Positions 9,504 through 17,843 of a stretch of 64,000 nucleotides of DNA are shown here, piece by piece. The notes under the pieces are model-generated. The model was not told where the DNA came from. It searched no databases and saw only the letters and a program-made list of their open reading frames with translations. The stretch comes from Haloferax mucosum ATCC BAA-1512 (lineage in GTDB: Archaea > Halobacteriota > Halobacteria > Halobacteriales > Haloferacaceae). The position numbers and the translations under genes were made by a program. The stretch's first letter is position 1; every line of letters starts with the position of its first letter. The stretch is from the NCBI RefSeq assembly GCF_000337815.1, contig NZ_AOLN01000011.1:186001-250000 (forward strand). The letters are read 5' to 3'.

Positions 9504-10163
9504 CTACTCCTCGCGCGTAATCGCAACGAACAGACTCGGCGCAAGGATGAGCGCCGCGGCCGTCGCCGTCGTTGGCGCAAGCGGGAGGCGCATCACGATG
9601 CTGAGCCACGCGACTGCGACACCAGCGAGTACCCCGGCAACGATACTGAGACGGCGCTGGCGGTGGGTGAGTCGCAGGCCGCGAGCGTCGGCGTAGAGCG
9701 CGCCCGGGAGTCCGACTAGCAGACCGACGACAGCATTGAGAGTCCCGAAGAGCGGTGCGGAGGCGAGAAACGTCGCGCCCACGGCGGCAGTCACCGCGAG
9801 TGTCTGTCCAGGCGACAGCGGGTTGACGTCGGCACCGAAGTGCGTGGCGTAGGCGGCGGGCGGAAGCGCGACGACGAGACTGGCGACGACCCCCGAAAGG
9901 ATGTCGTCGGGACGTTCGAAAAGCGCAACGAGAAGCATCACGACGCCGAGGACGGCACCGAAGACGGTGACGAGACGGGGCGAGAGCGCCTCGGTCGGGT
10001 TGTCAGAGCGGACGACGCCAAAGGCGGCGAAAGGGTAACAGACGACCACGCCGGAGAGGAGTGAGCGAAACAACTCGCCGGTGAGGACGACGCCAGAGAC
10101 GACCGCCGAGAGGCCGAGAAACACACCGACGAGGAGGGCAAATTCGGGGACGCGCTCGGTCAC
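9504..10163 (-). CDS. Polytopic membrane protein, unknown function
   Basis: The protein has 219 residues and about six to seven hydrophobic segments, from FALLVGVFLGLSAVVSGVVL to AAALILAPSLFVAI. It contains no recognised catalytic motif. It is convergent with the radical SAM gene, with 14 nt between them. Confidence 0.7.
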   Translation of the reverse strand: MTERVPEFALLVGVFLGLSAVVSGVVLTGELFRSLLSGVVVCYPFAAFGVVRSDNPTEALSPRLVTVFGAVLGVVMLLVALFERPDDILSGVVASLVVALPPAAYATHFGADVNPLSPGQTLAVTAAVGATFLASAPLFGTLNAVVGLLVGLPGALYADARGLRLTHRQRRLSIVAGVLAGVAVAWLSIVMRLPLAPTTATAAALILAPSLFVAITREE

Positions 10164-10284
10164 GTTGTGGGGTTGGTTCGAGCGACAGAAAGAGTTTCGG
10201 GGCGAGAGACAGTCGAGAACGGAGGTCTGAGAGGGCGGCGACCTACCCGCAAGCGTTTAGAGTGACCATAGTGTACCTCCCGGC

Positions 10285-10749
10285 ATGTCGGACTGTCCAC
10301 TCGCGGACGACTGCCCGAGTTTCTCAGAGCGAATCAAAGGGATGGGGTGTCAGTATTACGGCGACCGTGGCGGTGCCGAGTGGTGTGACCACTACGACCG
10401 GCCTATATACGAACTGAAACAACAGCCCGTCAAACCGGGCGAAGAAGTCATCGTCACCGTCGAAGACATCCACGAGAGCGGTGCTGGCGTCGGTCGAACC
10501 GAAGACGGGTTCATCGTCTTCGTCGATGGACTCCTCCCGGACGCGCGAGCGGTCGTTCGAATCGACCAAGTCAAGGGAAGTCACGCCCGCGCGAAGAAGG
10601 TCGTCGAGCGACTGCCGTTCGAAGAAGACGAATCGGCCAATATCGAGACCAACACCGACGTCGAATCTGAGACCACCCACGAAGCCGACCGCGACGGACC
10701 AAAGCGACCGGAAGCACTCGGAAGTAGGGACAACTTCTGGGGCGAATAA
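10285..10749 (+). CDS. TRAM domain protein with N-terminal Cys cluster
   Basis: The protein has 154 residues. Cysteines cluster at the N-terminus (SDCPLADDCPSF, GMGCQYYG, EWCDHY). A TRAM beta-barrel follows (VTVEDIHESGAGVGRTEDGF, DGLLPDARAVVRI, KVVERLPF), then a disordered acidic tail. TRAM domains bind RNA, and small archaeal versions are thought to act as RNA chaperones. The Cys cluster may bind a metal. Confidence 0.82.
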   Translation: MSDCPLADDCPSFSERIKGMGCQYYGDRGGAEWCDHYDRPIYELKQQPVKPGEEVIVTVEDIHESGAGVGRTEDGFIVFVDGLLPDARAVVRIDQVKGSHARAKKVVERLPFEEDESANIETNTDVESETTHEADRDGPKRPEALGSRDNFWGE

Positions 10750-10825
10750 CGACAGCCCGCTTCCGACTTTCGGTGGACAGTCAGCCTGCTGTATCTTTTT
10801 CCGCACCCGCGACCGACTCCGTGGT

Positions 10826-11320
10826 ATGAGCGATGTCGGACGCGACGACGAGACAGTTCCCGACGCAGACGACCTCCTCGATGAGGCGGGGTTCGACCCC
10901 GAACGGAGCGTCCTCACCCGCCGACAGGCCGAAGTTCTCGCGCTACGCGAACGTGGGGTCCGCCAAGCGACGATTGCTGACCGCCTCGGAACCTCGCGTG
11001 CGAACGTCTCCAGCATCGAATCGAGCGCCCGAGACAACGTCGAGAAAGCCCGAGAGACCGTGGCGTTCGTCGGCGCGCTCACCGCGCCGGTTCGCGTCGA
11101 AATCCCGGCCGGAAGCGACCTCTACGACGTCCCGACGCAGGTGTACGACGCCTGCGACGACGTCGGCGTGAAAGTGAGCCACGCCGCTCCGGACCTGATG
11201 AAAGTCGTCTCCGACGCCGCCGGCGACGCGGTCGCAGGGCGCGAAGTCAGAGAACGACTGTTCGTCGGCGTCACGAACGATGGACAGGTTCGCGTCCGCC
11301 GACAGGCGAACGACCGATAA
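10826..11320 (+). CDS. Tfx-type DNA-binding regulator
   Basis: The protein has 164 residues. The helix-turn-helix (LTRRQAEVLALRERGVRQ, then IADRLGTSRANVSSIE) matches Tfx family transcription factors. The rest (APVRVEIPAGSDLYDVPTQV through FVGVTNDG) is the conserved C-terminal domain of the family. In methanogens Tfx binds downstream of the molybdenum formylmethanofuran dehydrogenase promoter. The target in this organism is unknown. Confidence 0.82.
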   Translation: MSDVGRDDETVPDADDLLDEAGFDPERSVLTRRQAEVLALRERGVRQATIADRLGTSRANVSSIESSARDNVEKARETVAFVGALTAPVRVEIPAGSDLYDVPTQVYDACDDVGVKVSHAAPDLMKVVSDAAGDAVAGREVRERLFVGVTNDGQVRVRRQANDR

Positions 11321-11407
11321 GCGGTACAACGGAGAACCGGTCGAGATGCGGTCGCCGAGACTGTCTCGATGCTGGGCGTTTTTATTCAGGGGTTCGACGC
11401 ATCACCC

Positions 11408-12193
11408 ATGGACCTCGGAATCGACGGCGACACGGTTGTCGTAACGGCAAGTTCGGCCGGTCTCGGACGTGCGAGCGCCGAGGCACTGGCCGACGAAGGT
11501 GCGAACGTCGTGATTTGTGGCCGCGACCCGGAACGCCTCGCCGACGCAGAAGCCGAACTCGCCGACCTCGCTGGGGACGTGCTCGGCGTCGAAACGGACA
11601 TCACGAGCAAGGCAGATATCGACGCGCTCGTCGAGGCCGCAGTCGAGGCGTTCGGTGGCATCGACCACGTCGTCACCTCGGCGGGAGGTGTTCCTCCGGG
11701 CGGCTTCGCCGACACGACCGAAGAAGCGTGGTACGGCGCGTTCGACATGCTCGTCATGAGTGCCGTCTGGACGGTCGAGGCGGCCCGTCCATACCTCGAA
11801 GCGAGCGACGCCGGAACCATCACCTGTATCACTTCCACGACGGTCAACGAAGTCGCCGACGACCTCATCCTCTCGAACGCGGTCCGACGCGGCGTCATCG
11901 GTCTCGTGAAGTCGCTCTCGCGGGAACTCGCTCCGAGCGTTCGCGTGAACGCCGTCCTCCCGGCCGCGCACGAGACGAGTCGGATCGAAGAATTAGTAGA
12001 GGCTAGCGTCGAGCGCGGCGACCACGACACCTACGAAGCGGGCCTGCAATCGTGGGCCGACGACATCCCGCTCGGGAGAATCGGCGGCCCGCGCGAACTC
12101 GGTGACGTGGTCGCGTTCCTCGCCAGCGACCGCGCGAGTTTCGTCACGGGTGCGTGCATCCCGGTGGACGGCGGCCGACTGCGGAGCGCCTGA
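11408..12193 (+). CDS. Short-chain dehydrogenase/reductase (SDR)
   Basis: The protein has 261 residues. It has a Rossmann fold with a glycine-rich loop (TASSAGLGRASA), an NAGG-like TSAGG, a catalytic Ser region (TCITSTTVNEV) and a C-terminal signature (ASDRASFVTGACIPVDGG). The usual YxxxK is altered: the expected Tyr position reads LSNAVRRGVIGLVKS, so the Tyr and the YxxxK Lys pair are not obvious. It may therefore be a divergent or non-canonical SDR. The substrate is not predictable. Confidence 0.8.
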   Translation: MDLGIDGDTVVVTASSAGLGRASAEALADEGANVVICGRDPERLADAEAELADLAGDVLGVETDITSKADIDALVEAAVEAFGGIDHVVTSAGGVPPGGFADTTEEAWYGAFDMLVMSAVWTVEAARPYLEASDAGTITCITSTTVNEVADDLILSNAVRRGVIGLVKSLSRELAPSVRVNAVLPAAHETSRIEELVEASVERGDHDTYEAGLQSWADDIPLGRIGGPRELGDVVAFLASDRASFVTGACIPVDGGRLRSA

Positions 12194-12205
12194 ACCCCCG
12201 ACGGC

Positions 12206-13210
12206 TTAGAATCGGCCGCGTTCTTTCAGTCGGGCGACGACGTCACGGACCCGCTGTGCTTCGGCTTTCGGCACGACGAGTACCCGGTCGCCCCACGATA
12301 CGACCGCGAGGTCAGAGACGCCGACGAGGGAGACGTTCGCGCCGTCGGTGGCGACGACGTTGTCTGCGGCATCGACGAACACCGGGTCGTCACCGAGCGC
12401 GACGTTGCCCTCCGCGTCGGCGTCGAAGATTCGTTCGAGGGCGTCCCACGAGCCTAAATCGTCCCACTCGAAGTGGACCGGAACGACCGCCGCGTCGGCG
12501 GCGCGTTCCATGACGGCGTAGTCGATACTGACCGGTTCAACGGTCTCGAACCCGCCGTCGATGTCGCCCGCGTCGAGGGCATCCACGAGCGGACCGAGCG
12601 GCGAGTCGGTGGCCGCGGAAAACAGCGCCTCGGGCGTCCACGCGAACATTCCGGCGTTCCATAGGTAGCCCTCCTCGACGTATCGGGTCGCGGTGTCGGC
12701 GTCCGGCTTCTCGTGGAAGGCGTCGAGGTCGTGGTAGTCGCCGCGGTCCAACCCCGGCTCGATGTAGCCGTAGCCGGTATCGGGTCGCGTTGGTTCGACG
12801 CCGAAGGCGACGAGACGGTCGGTGTCGGCGGCGACGCGCGCGCCCCGAACCACGGCCTCGGCGAAGCCGTCGCCGACGTGGTGGTCACTCGGAAGGACGG
12901 CAACGACTGGGTCGTCGTACAACTCGGCGATTCGGTGGGTCGCGTAGACGAGCGCCGGGCCGGTGTCTTTCGCCGCGGGTTCGACCACGACATCGGCGTC
13001 GGGAGCGTGGTCGGATATCTCGTCGGCGAACGCCGGCCGCGTGGAGACGACGACGTGGTCGGCGAAATCGGCGCGAGAGACAGTTGCTGTGAGGAGCGAC
13101 TGGTCGTCACCGAGAGGGAGGAACTGCTTTGGGCGGTCGCTTCTGCTCGCGGGATACAGGCGCGTGCCGGTGCCGCCGGCGAGGACGAGTGCGACGAGTG
13201 GGCGGTCCAT
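12206..13210 (-). CDS. Mannose-1-phosphate guanylyltransferase-type nucleotidyltransferase
   Basis: The protein has 334 residues. The pyrophosphorylase signature LAGGTGTRLYPASRSDRPKQ is at the N-terminus, with VLPSDHHV, GYGYIEPG, FHEKPD, LWNAGMFAW, and WDDLGSWDAL later in the chain. These match GDP-mannose pyrophosphorylases. It makes NDP-mannose for glycosylation or exopolysaccharide. The start MDRPLVALVLAGG at 13210 places the signature at the normal distance. Confidence 0.87.
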   Translation of the reverse strand: MDRPLVALVLAGGTGTRLYPASRSDRPKQFLPLGDDQSLLTATVSRADFADHVVVSTRPAFADEISDHAPDADVVVEPAAKDTGPALVYATHRIAELYDDPVVAVLPSDHHVGDGFAEAVVRGARVAADTDRLVAFGVEPTRPDTGYGYIEPGLDRGDYHDLDAFHEKPDADTATRYVEEGYLWNAGMFAWTPEALFSAATDSPLGPLVDALDAGDIDGGFETVEPVSIDYAVMERAADAAVVPVHFEWDDLGSWDALERIFDADAEGNVALGDDPVFVDAADNVVATDGANVSLVGVSDLAVVSWGDRVLVVPKAEAQRVRDVVARLKERGRF

Positions 13211-13276
13211 ATCGGCGGGTGGTGCTACAACCACAAAATCCTACCACGTCTCCGAACGCCGAGCAATCTCACGGGA

Positions 13277-13561
13277 TTACCACGTCTCGACGACACCCTC
13301 TCGGATATCCTCGACACAACCCTGACAGTCGGGATGGTCGGGGTCGAAACACGCCGGACGGCCCGCCGCGTCGATGGCGGCGGCGCGGCGCTCGACGTGT
13401 CTGCGACAGACGATTTTCGCTCGACCGTCGTCGTCGCGGGGGAGCGAATCGAGCGCGGCCGGTGAGTTGCGCCCGTCCCGGTAGGCGCGCTTGACCTCCT
13501 CGTAGCGCTTGCCGGCGTTTCGGGCGGCGCTTCGAATGATGCTTTCGAGGCGGTCGTCCAT
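13277..13561 (-). CDS. Small conserved haloarchaeal CxxC protein
   Basis: The protein has 94 residues. It has a basic helical N-terminus (MDDRLESIIRSAARNAGKRY) and a Cys/His set (VCRRHVER, ACFDPDHPDCQGC) that could bind zinc. It resembles a haloarchaea-only DUF family (possibly DUF7091) of unknown function. A longer start at 13591 is possible but looks non-coding. Confidence 0.72.
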   Translation of the reverse strand: MDDRLESIIRSAARNAGKRYEEVKRAYRDGRNSPAALDSLPRDDDGRAKIVCRRHVERRAAAIDAAGRPACFDPDHPDCQGCVEDIREGVVETW

Positions 13562-13634
13562 GTCCGACCATGCGTGCGCCGTGGCTATCAATTCCTCGCT
13601 CTCAGAGACTCACGCTTTACTTTCACTCCGGCTC

Positions 13635-13649
13635 AGACATTTTTATATG
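13635..13649 (+). promoter_or_regulatory. TATA promoter of the rpa3 operon
   Basis: TTTATATG at 13642-13649 is a good archaeal TATA box. Transcription would start near 13670, where an ATG begins a 15-residue ORF. Confidence 0.5.
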
Positions 13650-13669
13650 AGTACGCGGCCAACGTCCGT

Positions 13670-13717
13670 ATGCCTCCCAATGGAAACCAAGGTGGAGGCG
13701 AGGTAGACCATGACTGA
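13670..13717 (+). CDS. Putative 15-residue leader peptide upstream of rpa3
   Basis: MPPNGNQGGGEVDHD is encoded from the ATG that falls on the predicted transcription start. Its stop codon lies 8 nt inside the rpa3 gene (ATGACTGA). Translation of a leaderless message would begin here and terminate over the rpa3 start, which would couple the two. It may instead be an unused 40-nt leader, or the true upstream part of a differently annotated gene. Confidence 0.4.
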   Translation: MPPNGNQGGGEVDHD

Positions 13718-14648
13718 TTTGCGAAGCCACGCAGTGGAGATAGCCGAACAGTTCTCGGACCATTTAGACGTGTCCGCGGACGAGGTCGAAGAACGACTAG
13801 AGAGCCTCGTCAGCGAGTACCGCGTCCCCGTCGATGAAGCACGCCGGAGTGTCGTCAACAGTTACCTCGACGAAGCAGGTATCGAACGCGACGAACTCGG
13901 CGGCGGCGGTGCCGGCGGTAACGAACAGACCCTGCTCAACGATATCGACGAGGACGAACAGTGGGTTGACGTGCGCGCGAAGGTCGTCGAACTCTGGGAA
14001 CCCCGGAGCGAGGCCATCGCGCAGGTCGGCCTGCTCGGTGACGAATCCGGCCGGATGAAGTTCGTCTCGTTTACCACGTCGGAACTTCCCGAACTCGAAG
14101 AAGGCGTCTCGTACGCTCTCGGGAACGTCGTCACCGACGAGTACCAGGGCAACTTCTCCGTGAAACTCAACCGAACGACGAGCATCGCGGAACTCGACGA
14201 GGAGATCGAAGTCGGCGACGACTCGACCACCGTCGAAGGCGCCCTCGTGGACATGCAGTCCGGGAGCGGCCTCATCAAGCGGTGCCCCAAAGAGGACTGT
14301 ACGCGCGTCCTGCAAAACGGACGCTGTTCAGAACACGGCAACGTCGAAGGCGAGTTCGACCTTCGAATCAAGGCCGTCGTGGACGACGGCACCGAAGTTC
14401 ACGAAGTCATCTTCAACCGCGAGATGACCGAAGCACAGACCGGCATCGAACTGGACGAGGCGAAGCAAATGGCCATGGACGCCCTCGATACCACCATCGT
14501 CGAAGAGGAGATGCGCGGAGACCTCGTGGGGTTCTACTACCGCGTTACCGGCCCGACGCTCGGTCGGTACGTACTCGCTAACGAAGTCGAACGCCTGAGC
14601 GAACCAGCAGACGCCGAAGAACTGCTCATCAAAGCGAGGTCGATGTAA
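13710..14648 (+). CDS. rpa3: Replication protein A, RPA3-type single-stranded DNA-binding protein
   Basis: The protein has 312 residues. After an N-terminal helical region come OB folds: one near residues 75-165 (WVDVRAKVVELWEP, QVGLLGDESGRMKFVSF), a second around 180-300. A zinc finger is present (CPKEDCTRVL..GRCSEHG). Haloarchaeal RPA proteins of this size with a zinc finger are co-transcribed with a COG3390 partner, and that gene follows immediately. Role: coats single-stranded DNA in replication and repair. Confidence 0.88.
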   Translation: MTDLRSHAVEIAEQFSDHLDVSADEVEERLESLVSEYRVPVDEARRSVVNSYLDEAGIERDELGGGGAGGNEQTLLNDIDEDEQWVDVRAKVVELWEPRSEAIAQVGLLGDESGRMKFVSFTTSELPELEEGVSYALGNVVTDEYQGNFSVKLNRTTSIAELDEEIEVGDDSTTVEGALVDMQSGSGLIKRCPKEDCTRVLQNGRCSEHGNVEGEFDLRIKAVVDDGTEVHEVIFNREMTEAQTGIELDEAKQMAMDALDTTIVEEEMRGDLVGFYYRVTGPTLGRYVLANEVERLSEPADAEELLIKARSM

Positions 14649-15239
14649 ATGAGTGCTAACGATATTCCCACCCGAGAGGTCGCCCGGCGCGTCTTCGCAC
14701 AGGAGTTCAACGACGCCGGTTACACGTTCAAGGAATCCGACGACGAGCGCGCACCCGTCTACGTGCTTCTGCCGACGGGTGAGCGCGCGAATCGCATCTT
14801 CCTCGTCGGGACGCTCACCGAGAAGGAAGACGTCGGCGAAGACAACGAGTACTGGCGCGGCCGTATCGTCGATCCGACGGGGACGTTCTTCGTCTACGCC
14901 GGCCAGTACCAGCCAGAAGCCGCGAGCACGCTCCGCGACCTCGATGCCCCCGCCTACGTCGCAGTCGTCGGCAAGCCCCGGACCTACGAGACCGACGACG
15001 GCACCATCAACGTCTCCGTCCGGCCCGAATCCATCACTGAAGTCGATGCGGCGACGCGCGACCGCTGGGTGACAGAGACGGCCGAACAGACGCTCGACCG
15101 CATCGACGCCTTCGACGACGACGGCAACGAGTACGCGCGGATGGCCCGCGAGCACTACGACCTCGACACCGACGAGTACAAACGCGTCGCCATCGCCGCG
15201 CTCGAAAGCCTCGAACAGGCCGACGAGTTGAACGCGTAA
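14649..15239 (+). CDS. rpap3: RPA-associated protein (COG3390), partner of RPA3
   Basis: The protein has 196 residues. Its start codon follows the rpa3 stop with no gap. The opening NDIPTREVARRVFAQEFNDA and the following OB-like core (PVYVLLPTGERANRIFLVG, YWRGRIVDPTGTFFVYAGQY) match COG3390 RPA-associated proteins. These form complexes with their cognate RPA. The C-terminal third is helical and acidic. Confidence 0.87.
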   Translation: MSANDIPTREVARRVFAQEFNDAGYTFKESDDERAPVYVLLPTGERANRIFLVGTLTEKEDVGEDNEYWRGRIVDPTGTFFVYAGQYQPEAASTLRDLDAPAYVAVVGKPRTYETDDGTINVSVRPESITEVDAATRDRWVTETAEQTLDRIDAFDDDGNEYARMAREHYDLDTDEYKRVAIAALESLEQADELNA

Positions 15240-15343
15240 CCACGCGACACACCCTATTTTGTCGTCTTTCGTGGGAGTTTCAGAGCGGACGACCGCTCGT
15301 CTGACGAAACGTTAAGTGTCCGGAATACAGACCGACGAGTATC

Positions 15344-15763
15344 ATGGGCAACAAGAACAAAACCATCTCGTTTCGTGTCAACGAAGACGCGTTCGAGACC
15401 CTTCGGGAGATTGCTGAAGAGCGGGACATCTCCCTGTCCGCCGTCTTCCGCGACTACGTGGACACGTTAGTTGCCCACGACGGTCAGGTACAGGTCGTCC
15501 CCAAACACGAATTAGAGCAGTTGCGCGAGGGCGACGACGGAGACGAGTCGTTCCCGCCGAGTGTCGAAGTTCCGAAGAGCTTCATCCGCGAGCACGAGCG
15601 CCTCGAACTGGAAGCCGAACATCTCCGCGAACAGCTCGAAGAACACAAAGGCTACGTGAACTATCTCCGCGAGCAACTGGAAAACGACCACGACGACGTC
15701 GAAGAGGTCATCCAACTCGAAGACCTCGACGCGGGCGACGAACAGTCGTTCCGCCTCGGATAA
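15344..15763 (+). CDS. Ribbon-helix-helix protein with coiled coil
   Basis: The protein has 139 residues. An N-terminal RHH motif (KTISFRVNEDAFETLREIAE, then DISLSAVFRDYVDTLV) is followed by a long acidic heptad-type helix (ERLELEAEHLREQLEEH through YLREQLEND). It is probably a DNA-binding oligomer. A TATA-like CGTTAAG sits about 35 nt before the ATG. Targets are unknown. Confidence 0.78.
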   Translation: MGNKNKTISFRVNEDAFETLREIAEERDISLSAVFRDYVDTLVAHDGQVQVVPKHELEQLREGDDGDESFPPSVEVPKSFIREHERLELEAEHLREQLEEHKGYVNYLREQLENDHDDVEEVIQLEDLDAGDEQSFRLG

Positions 15764-15806
15764 AGCGGTCTCCGACTCGACGCGTTGGCGACTCGACTAC
15801 GCGCCG

Positions 15807-16268
15807 CTAACGGGGACCGACCAAGTCTTTCTTCGCGCGTCGAGCCGCGTCTTGCATCTCGCTGTCGCCTTCGACGTCCGCGAGTGCCTCGACCGATTCG
15901 AGCGTCCGAACCGAGTTGTCGAGAAACGAAAGCATGTCACCCGGGTAGGCGTACACCATGTACTCGTCGCTCATCACGTCCACGATGGCGTCGGGACCGA
16001 GTCCTTGTGCGCGGAGTTCGAGCAGGTATTCGATGAACTTTCGCTCGGGGTACCCGGTGTAGATGTCGTCAGAGTTCTCGCAGTCGAGGAAGTCCTGTGC
16101 GAAGTCGAGCAGTCGGTCGCGGGTGGCGTCGTCAACTTTGGCAAGTCCCTCACCGGAGTAGAGGATTTCGAGGGTCGCACCGCTGAACACGCGCTTCGGA
16201 ATGTTCGTATCCAGTTGCGAGACGATTTGACGGTGGTTTTTGAGATAGATTTTGTCCGTGATAGCCAC
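15807..16268 (-). CDS. Conserved haloarchaeal protein, unknown function
   Basis: The protein has 153 residues from a GTG at 16268 (MAITDKIYLKNHRQIVSQLD). It is acidic and mostly helical, and includes FAQDFLDCENSDDIYTGYPE and VDVMSDEYMVYAYPGDMLSF. I prefer the GTG because the 33 residues before it (from the ATG at 16367) look like untranslated sequence. I recognise no domain. Confidence 0.7.
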   Translation of the reverse strand: MAITDKIYLKNHRQIVSQLDTNIPKRVFSGATLEILYSGEGLAKVDDATRDRLLDFAQDFLDCENSDDIYTGYPERKFIEYLLELRAQGLGPDAIVDVMSDEYMVYAYPGDMLSFLDNSVRTLESVEALADVEGDSEMQDAARRAKKDLVGPR

Positions 16269-16531
16269 TGCTACCGGGCCGTAGGAGACACCGTGGCAAA
16301 AGACTCCCGCTCCCGCGGCGGCACGCTGTGAAGGTAAATGCCCACGGAGCAACCACGAACACGGCACGTGAGCGCGACGGTCGAATCACAGACGAGTCGG
16401 TCCCGTCAGGTTCACCACAGACGAGGCGGTCCGTTTTGCGGGTGTCGTCGCCGCGCACTGTGACGTTCTGTCACTCCGGGACCGTAGCGTAACGTATTTT
16501 AGTCGTAGCGGATTACAGATGGTTGCAACGT

Positions 16532-16606
16532 GTCCGGGTTGGGGTAGTGGACTATCCTTCAGCCTTGTGGAGGCTGAGACGCGGGTTCAATTCTCGCACC
16601 TGGACC
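16532..16606 (+). tRNA. tRNA-His (GTG anticodon)
   Basis: The cloverleaf folds: the acceptor stem GTCCGGGT pairs with ACCTGGAC, including the extra 5' G (G-1) that marks tRNA-His. The anticodon stem CAGCC/GGCTG carries the loop TTGTGGA with anticodon GTG. The T-loop GTTCAATTC is present. A TATA-like element (CGTATTTTAG) lies about 30-40 nt upstream. Confidence 0.93.
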
Positions 16607-16684
16607 TTCTCTCTTCATTTTAACTGGCGAGCATTGTGTAGTGTGTGCGAGCACGTTCGGGATAGCCACAGAAAGAAAGTGCAG

Positions 16685-16849
16685 TCAGACCGAGACTGCA
16701 AGCCCTCGAACGTCCGATTCGGACAGTTGGAGGTTGTGCATCGTTTCTGCGTGTTGCTGAACGAACTCGATGAGTTCGGCTTCGTCCTCGGATTGTACCG
16801 AGAAGTCGCAGTCGTGGCCCGCCTCTCGGCAGACGACTCGTTTTGGCAT
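16685..16849 (-). CDS. Small DUF1059 protein
   Basis: The protein has 54 residues. It starts MPKRVVCREAGHDCDFSV and continues with DEAELIEFVQQHAETMH. The Cys-x-Gly-His-Asp-Cys type N-terminus and the helix with a conserved His are typical of DUF1059, a short family of unknown function common in haloarchaea. It lies on the strand opposite tRNA-His. Confidence 0.75.
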   Translation of the reverse strand: MPKRVVCREAGHDCDFSVQSEDEAELIEFVQQHAETMHNLQLSESDVRGLAVSV

Positions 16850-16982
16850 CTCTCATACACCACCGAGTGCATGCTAGCATGGAACAGTGTCGGAGATAAT
16901 CGTTGTGTCCCCGTGCGTGCGGCGCACACTCAAGCGAGCGCGAGGGCGTAGGCCTTTTTCCTCAGACCCCGACCGGTACGGT

Positions 16983-17828
16983 ATGCAGGTCGCCATCCTC
17001 ACCGTCGGCAACGAACTCCTCGCGGGCGACATCGAGAACACGAACGCGACGTGGCTCGCTCGGCGACTCACCGACGTCGGAGCGACGGTGGCGCGCATCC
17101 AGACGGTTCCGGACGACCACGAGGTCATCGCCGACGTGGTCGCTGAGTGGAGCGACGCGTTCGACGCGGTCGTCGTTACCGGCGGTCTCGGCGGGACGCC
17201 GGACGACATCACCATGGCGGCGGTCGCGGCCGGTCTCGGACGGGGGGTCGCCGTCAACGACGAGGCCGCAAAACAGGTCGAAGCGACCATCACGGCCATC
17301 CTCGAACGACGCCCCGACATCGACTTCGACCTCGACGTGGCGTGGTACGCGTCGATGCCCGCGGACGCCGAGGTACTCGAAAACGACGAGGGACTCGCGC
17401 CGGGGTGTCGAGCGGGAAACGTCTACGTCCTCCCGGGCATCCCCACCGAAATGAAGCCGATGTTCGATTCGATAGCGGACCGGTTCGCCGGGGACAGAAC
17501 GTCACGAGTGTTCTACGCCGACGCGCCCGAGGGCGCGGTCGCCCGAGAACTCGGGATTGTGGCCGAGCAGTTCGGCGTCGAGGTCGGAAGCTATCCAAAC
17601 CGCGGCGGGCCGACGCGAATCAAACTCTCCGGTGCCGACGCTGTCGTCCTCGACGACGCCGTGGCGTGGGTGTGGGAGCACGCGACAGTGTCCCTCTACG
17701 GGAGTGAGGCGGCAGTCGAAGCGGCGCGGGCGGCACAAGCAGACGACGCGGCAGACCGCACCGGAGACGACGACTCGGGGGCAAACGAATACTCGGAGAC
17801 CGACGACGACCCAGAAGCAGACAAATGA
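16983..17828 (+). CDS. CinA-like / molybdopterin-binding domain protein
   Basis: The protein has 281 residues. ILTVGNELLAGDIENTNATW at the N-terminus, VVTGGLGGTPDDITMAAVA, and VLPGIPTEMKPMF match the MoaB/MogA-type domain of CinA proteins. In bacteria this domain is linked to ADP-ribose pyrophosphatase activity. The C-terminal deamidase domain of bacterial CinA is absent. It ends with a disordered acidic tail. Confidence 0.86.
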   Translation: MQVAILTVGNELLAGDIENTNATWLARRLTDVGATVARIQTVPDDHEVIADVVAEWSDAFDAVVVTGGLGGTPDDITMAAVAAGLGRGVAVNDEAAKQVEATITAILERRPDIDFDLDVAWYASMPADAEVLENDEGLAPGCRAGNVYVLPGIPTEMKPMFDSIADRFAGDRTSRVFYADAPEGAVARELGIVAEQFGVEVGSYPNRGGPTRIKLSGADAVVLDDAVAWVWEHATVSLYGSEAAVEAARAAQADDAADRTGDDDSGANEYSETDDDPEADK

Positions 17829-17843
17829 GCGGTCGGAATCTTC

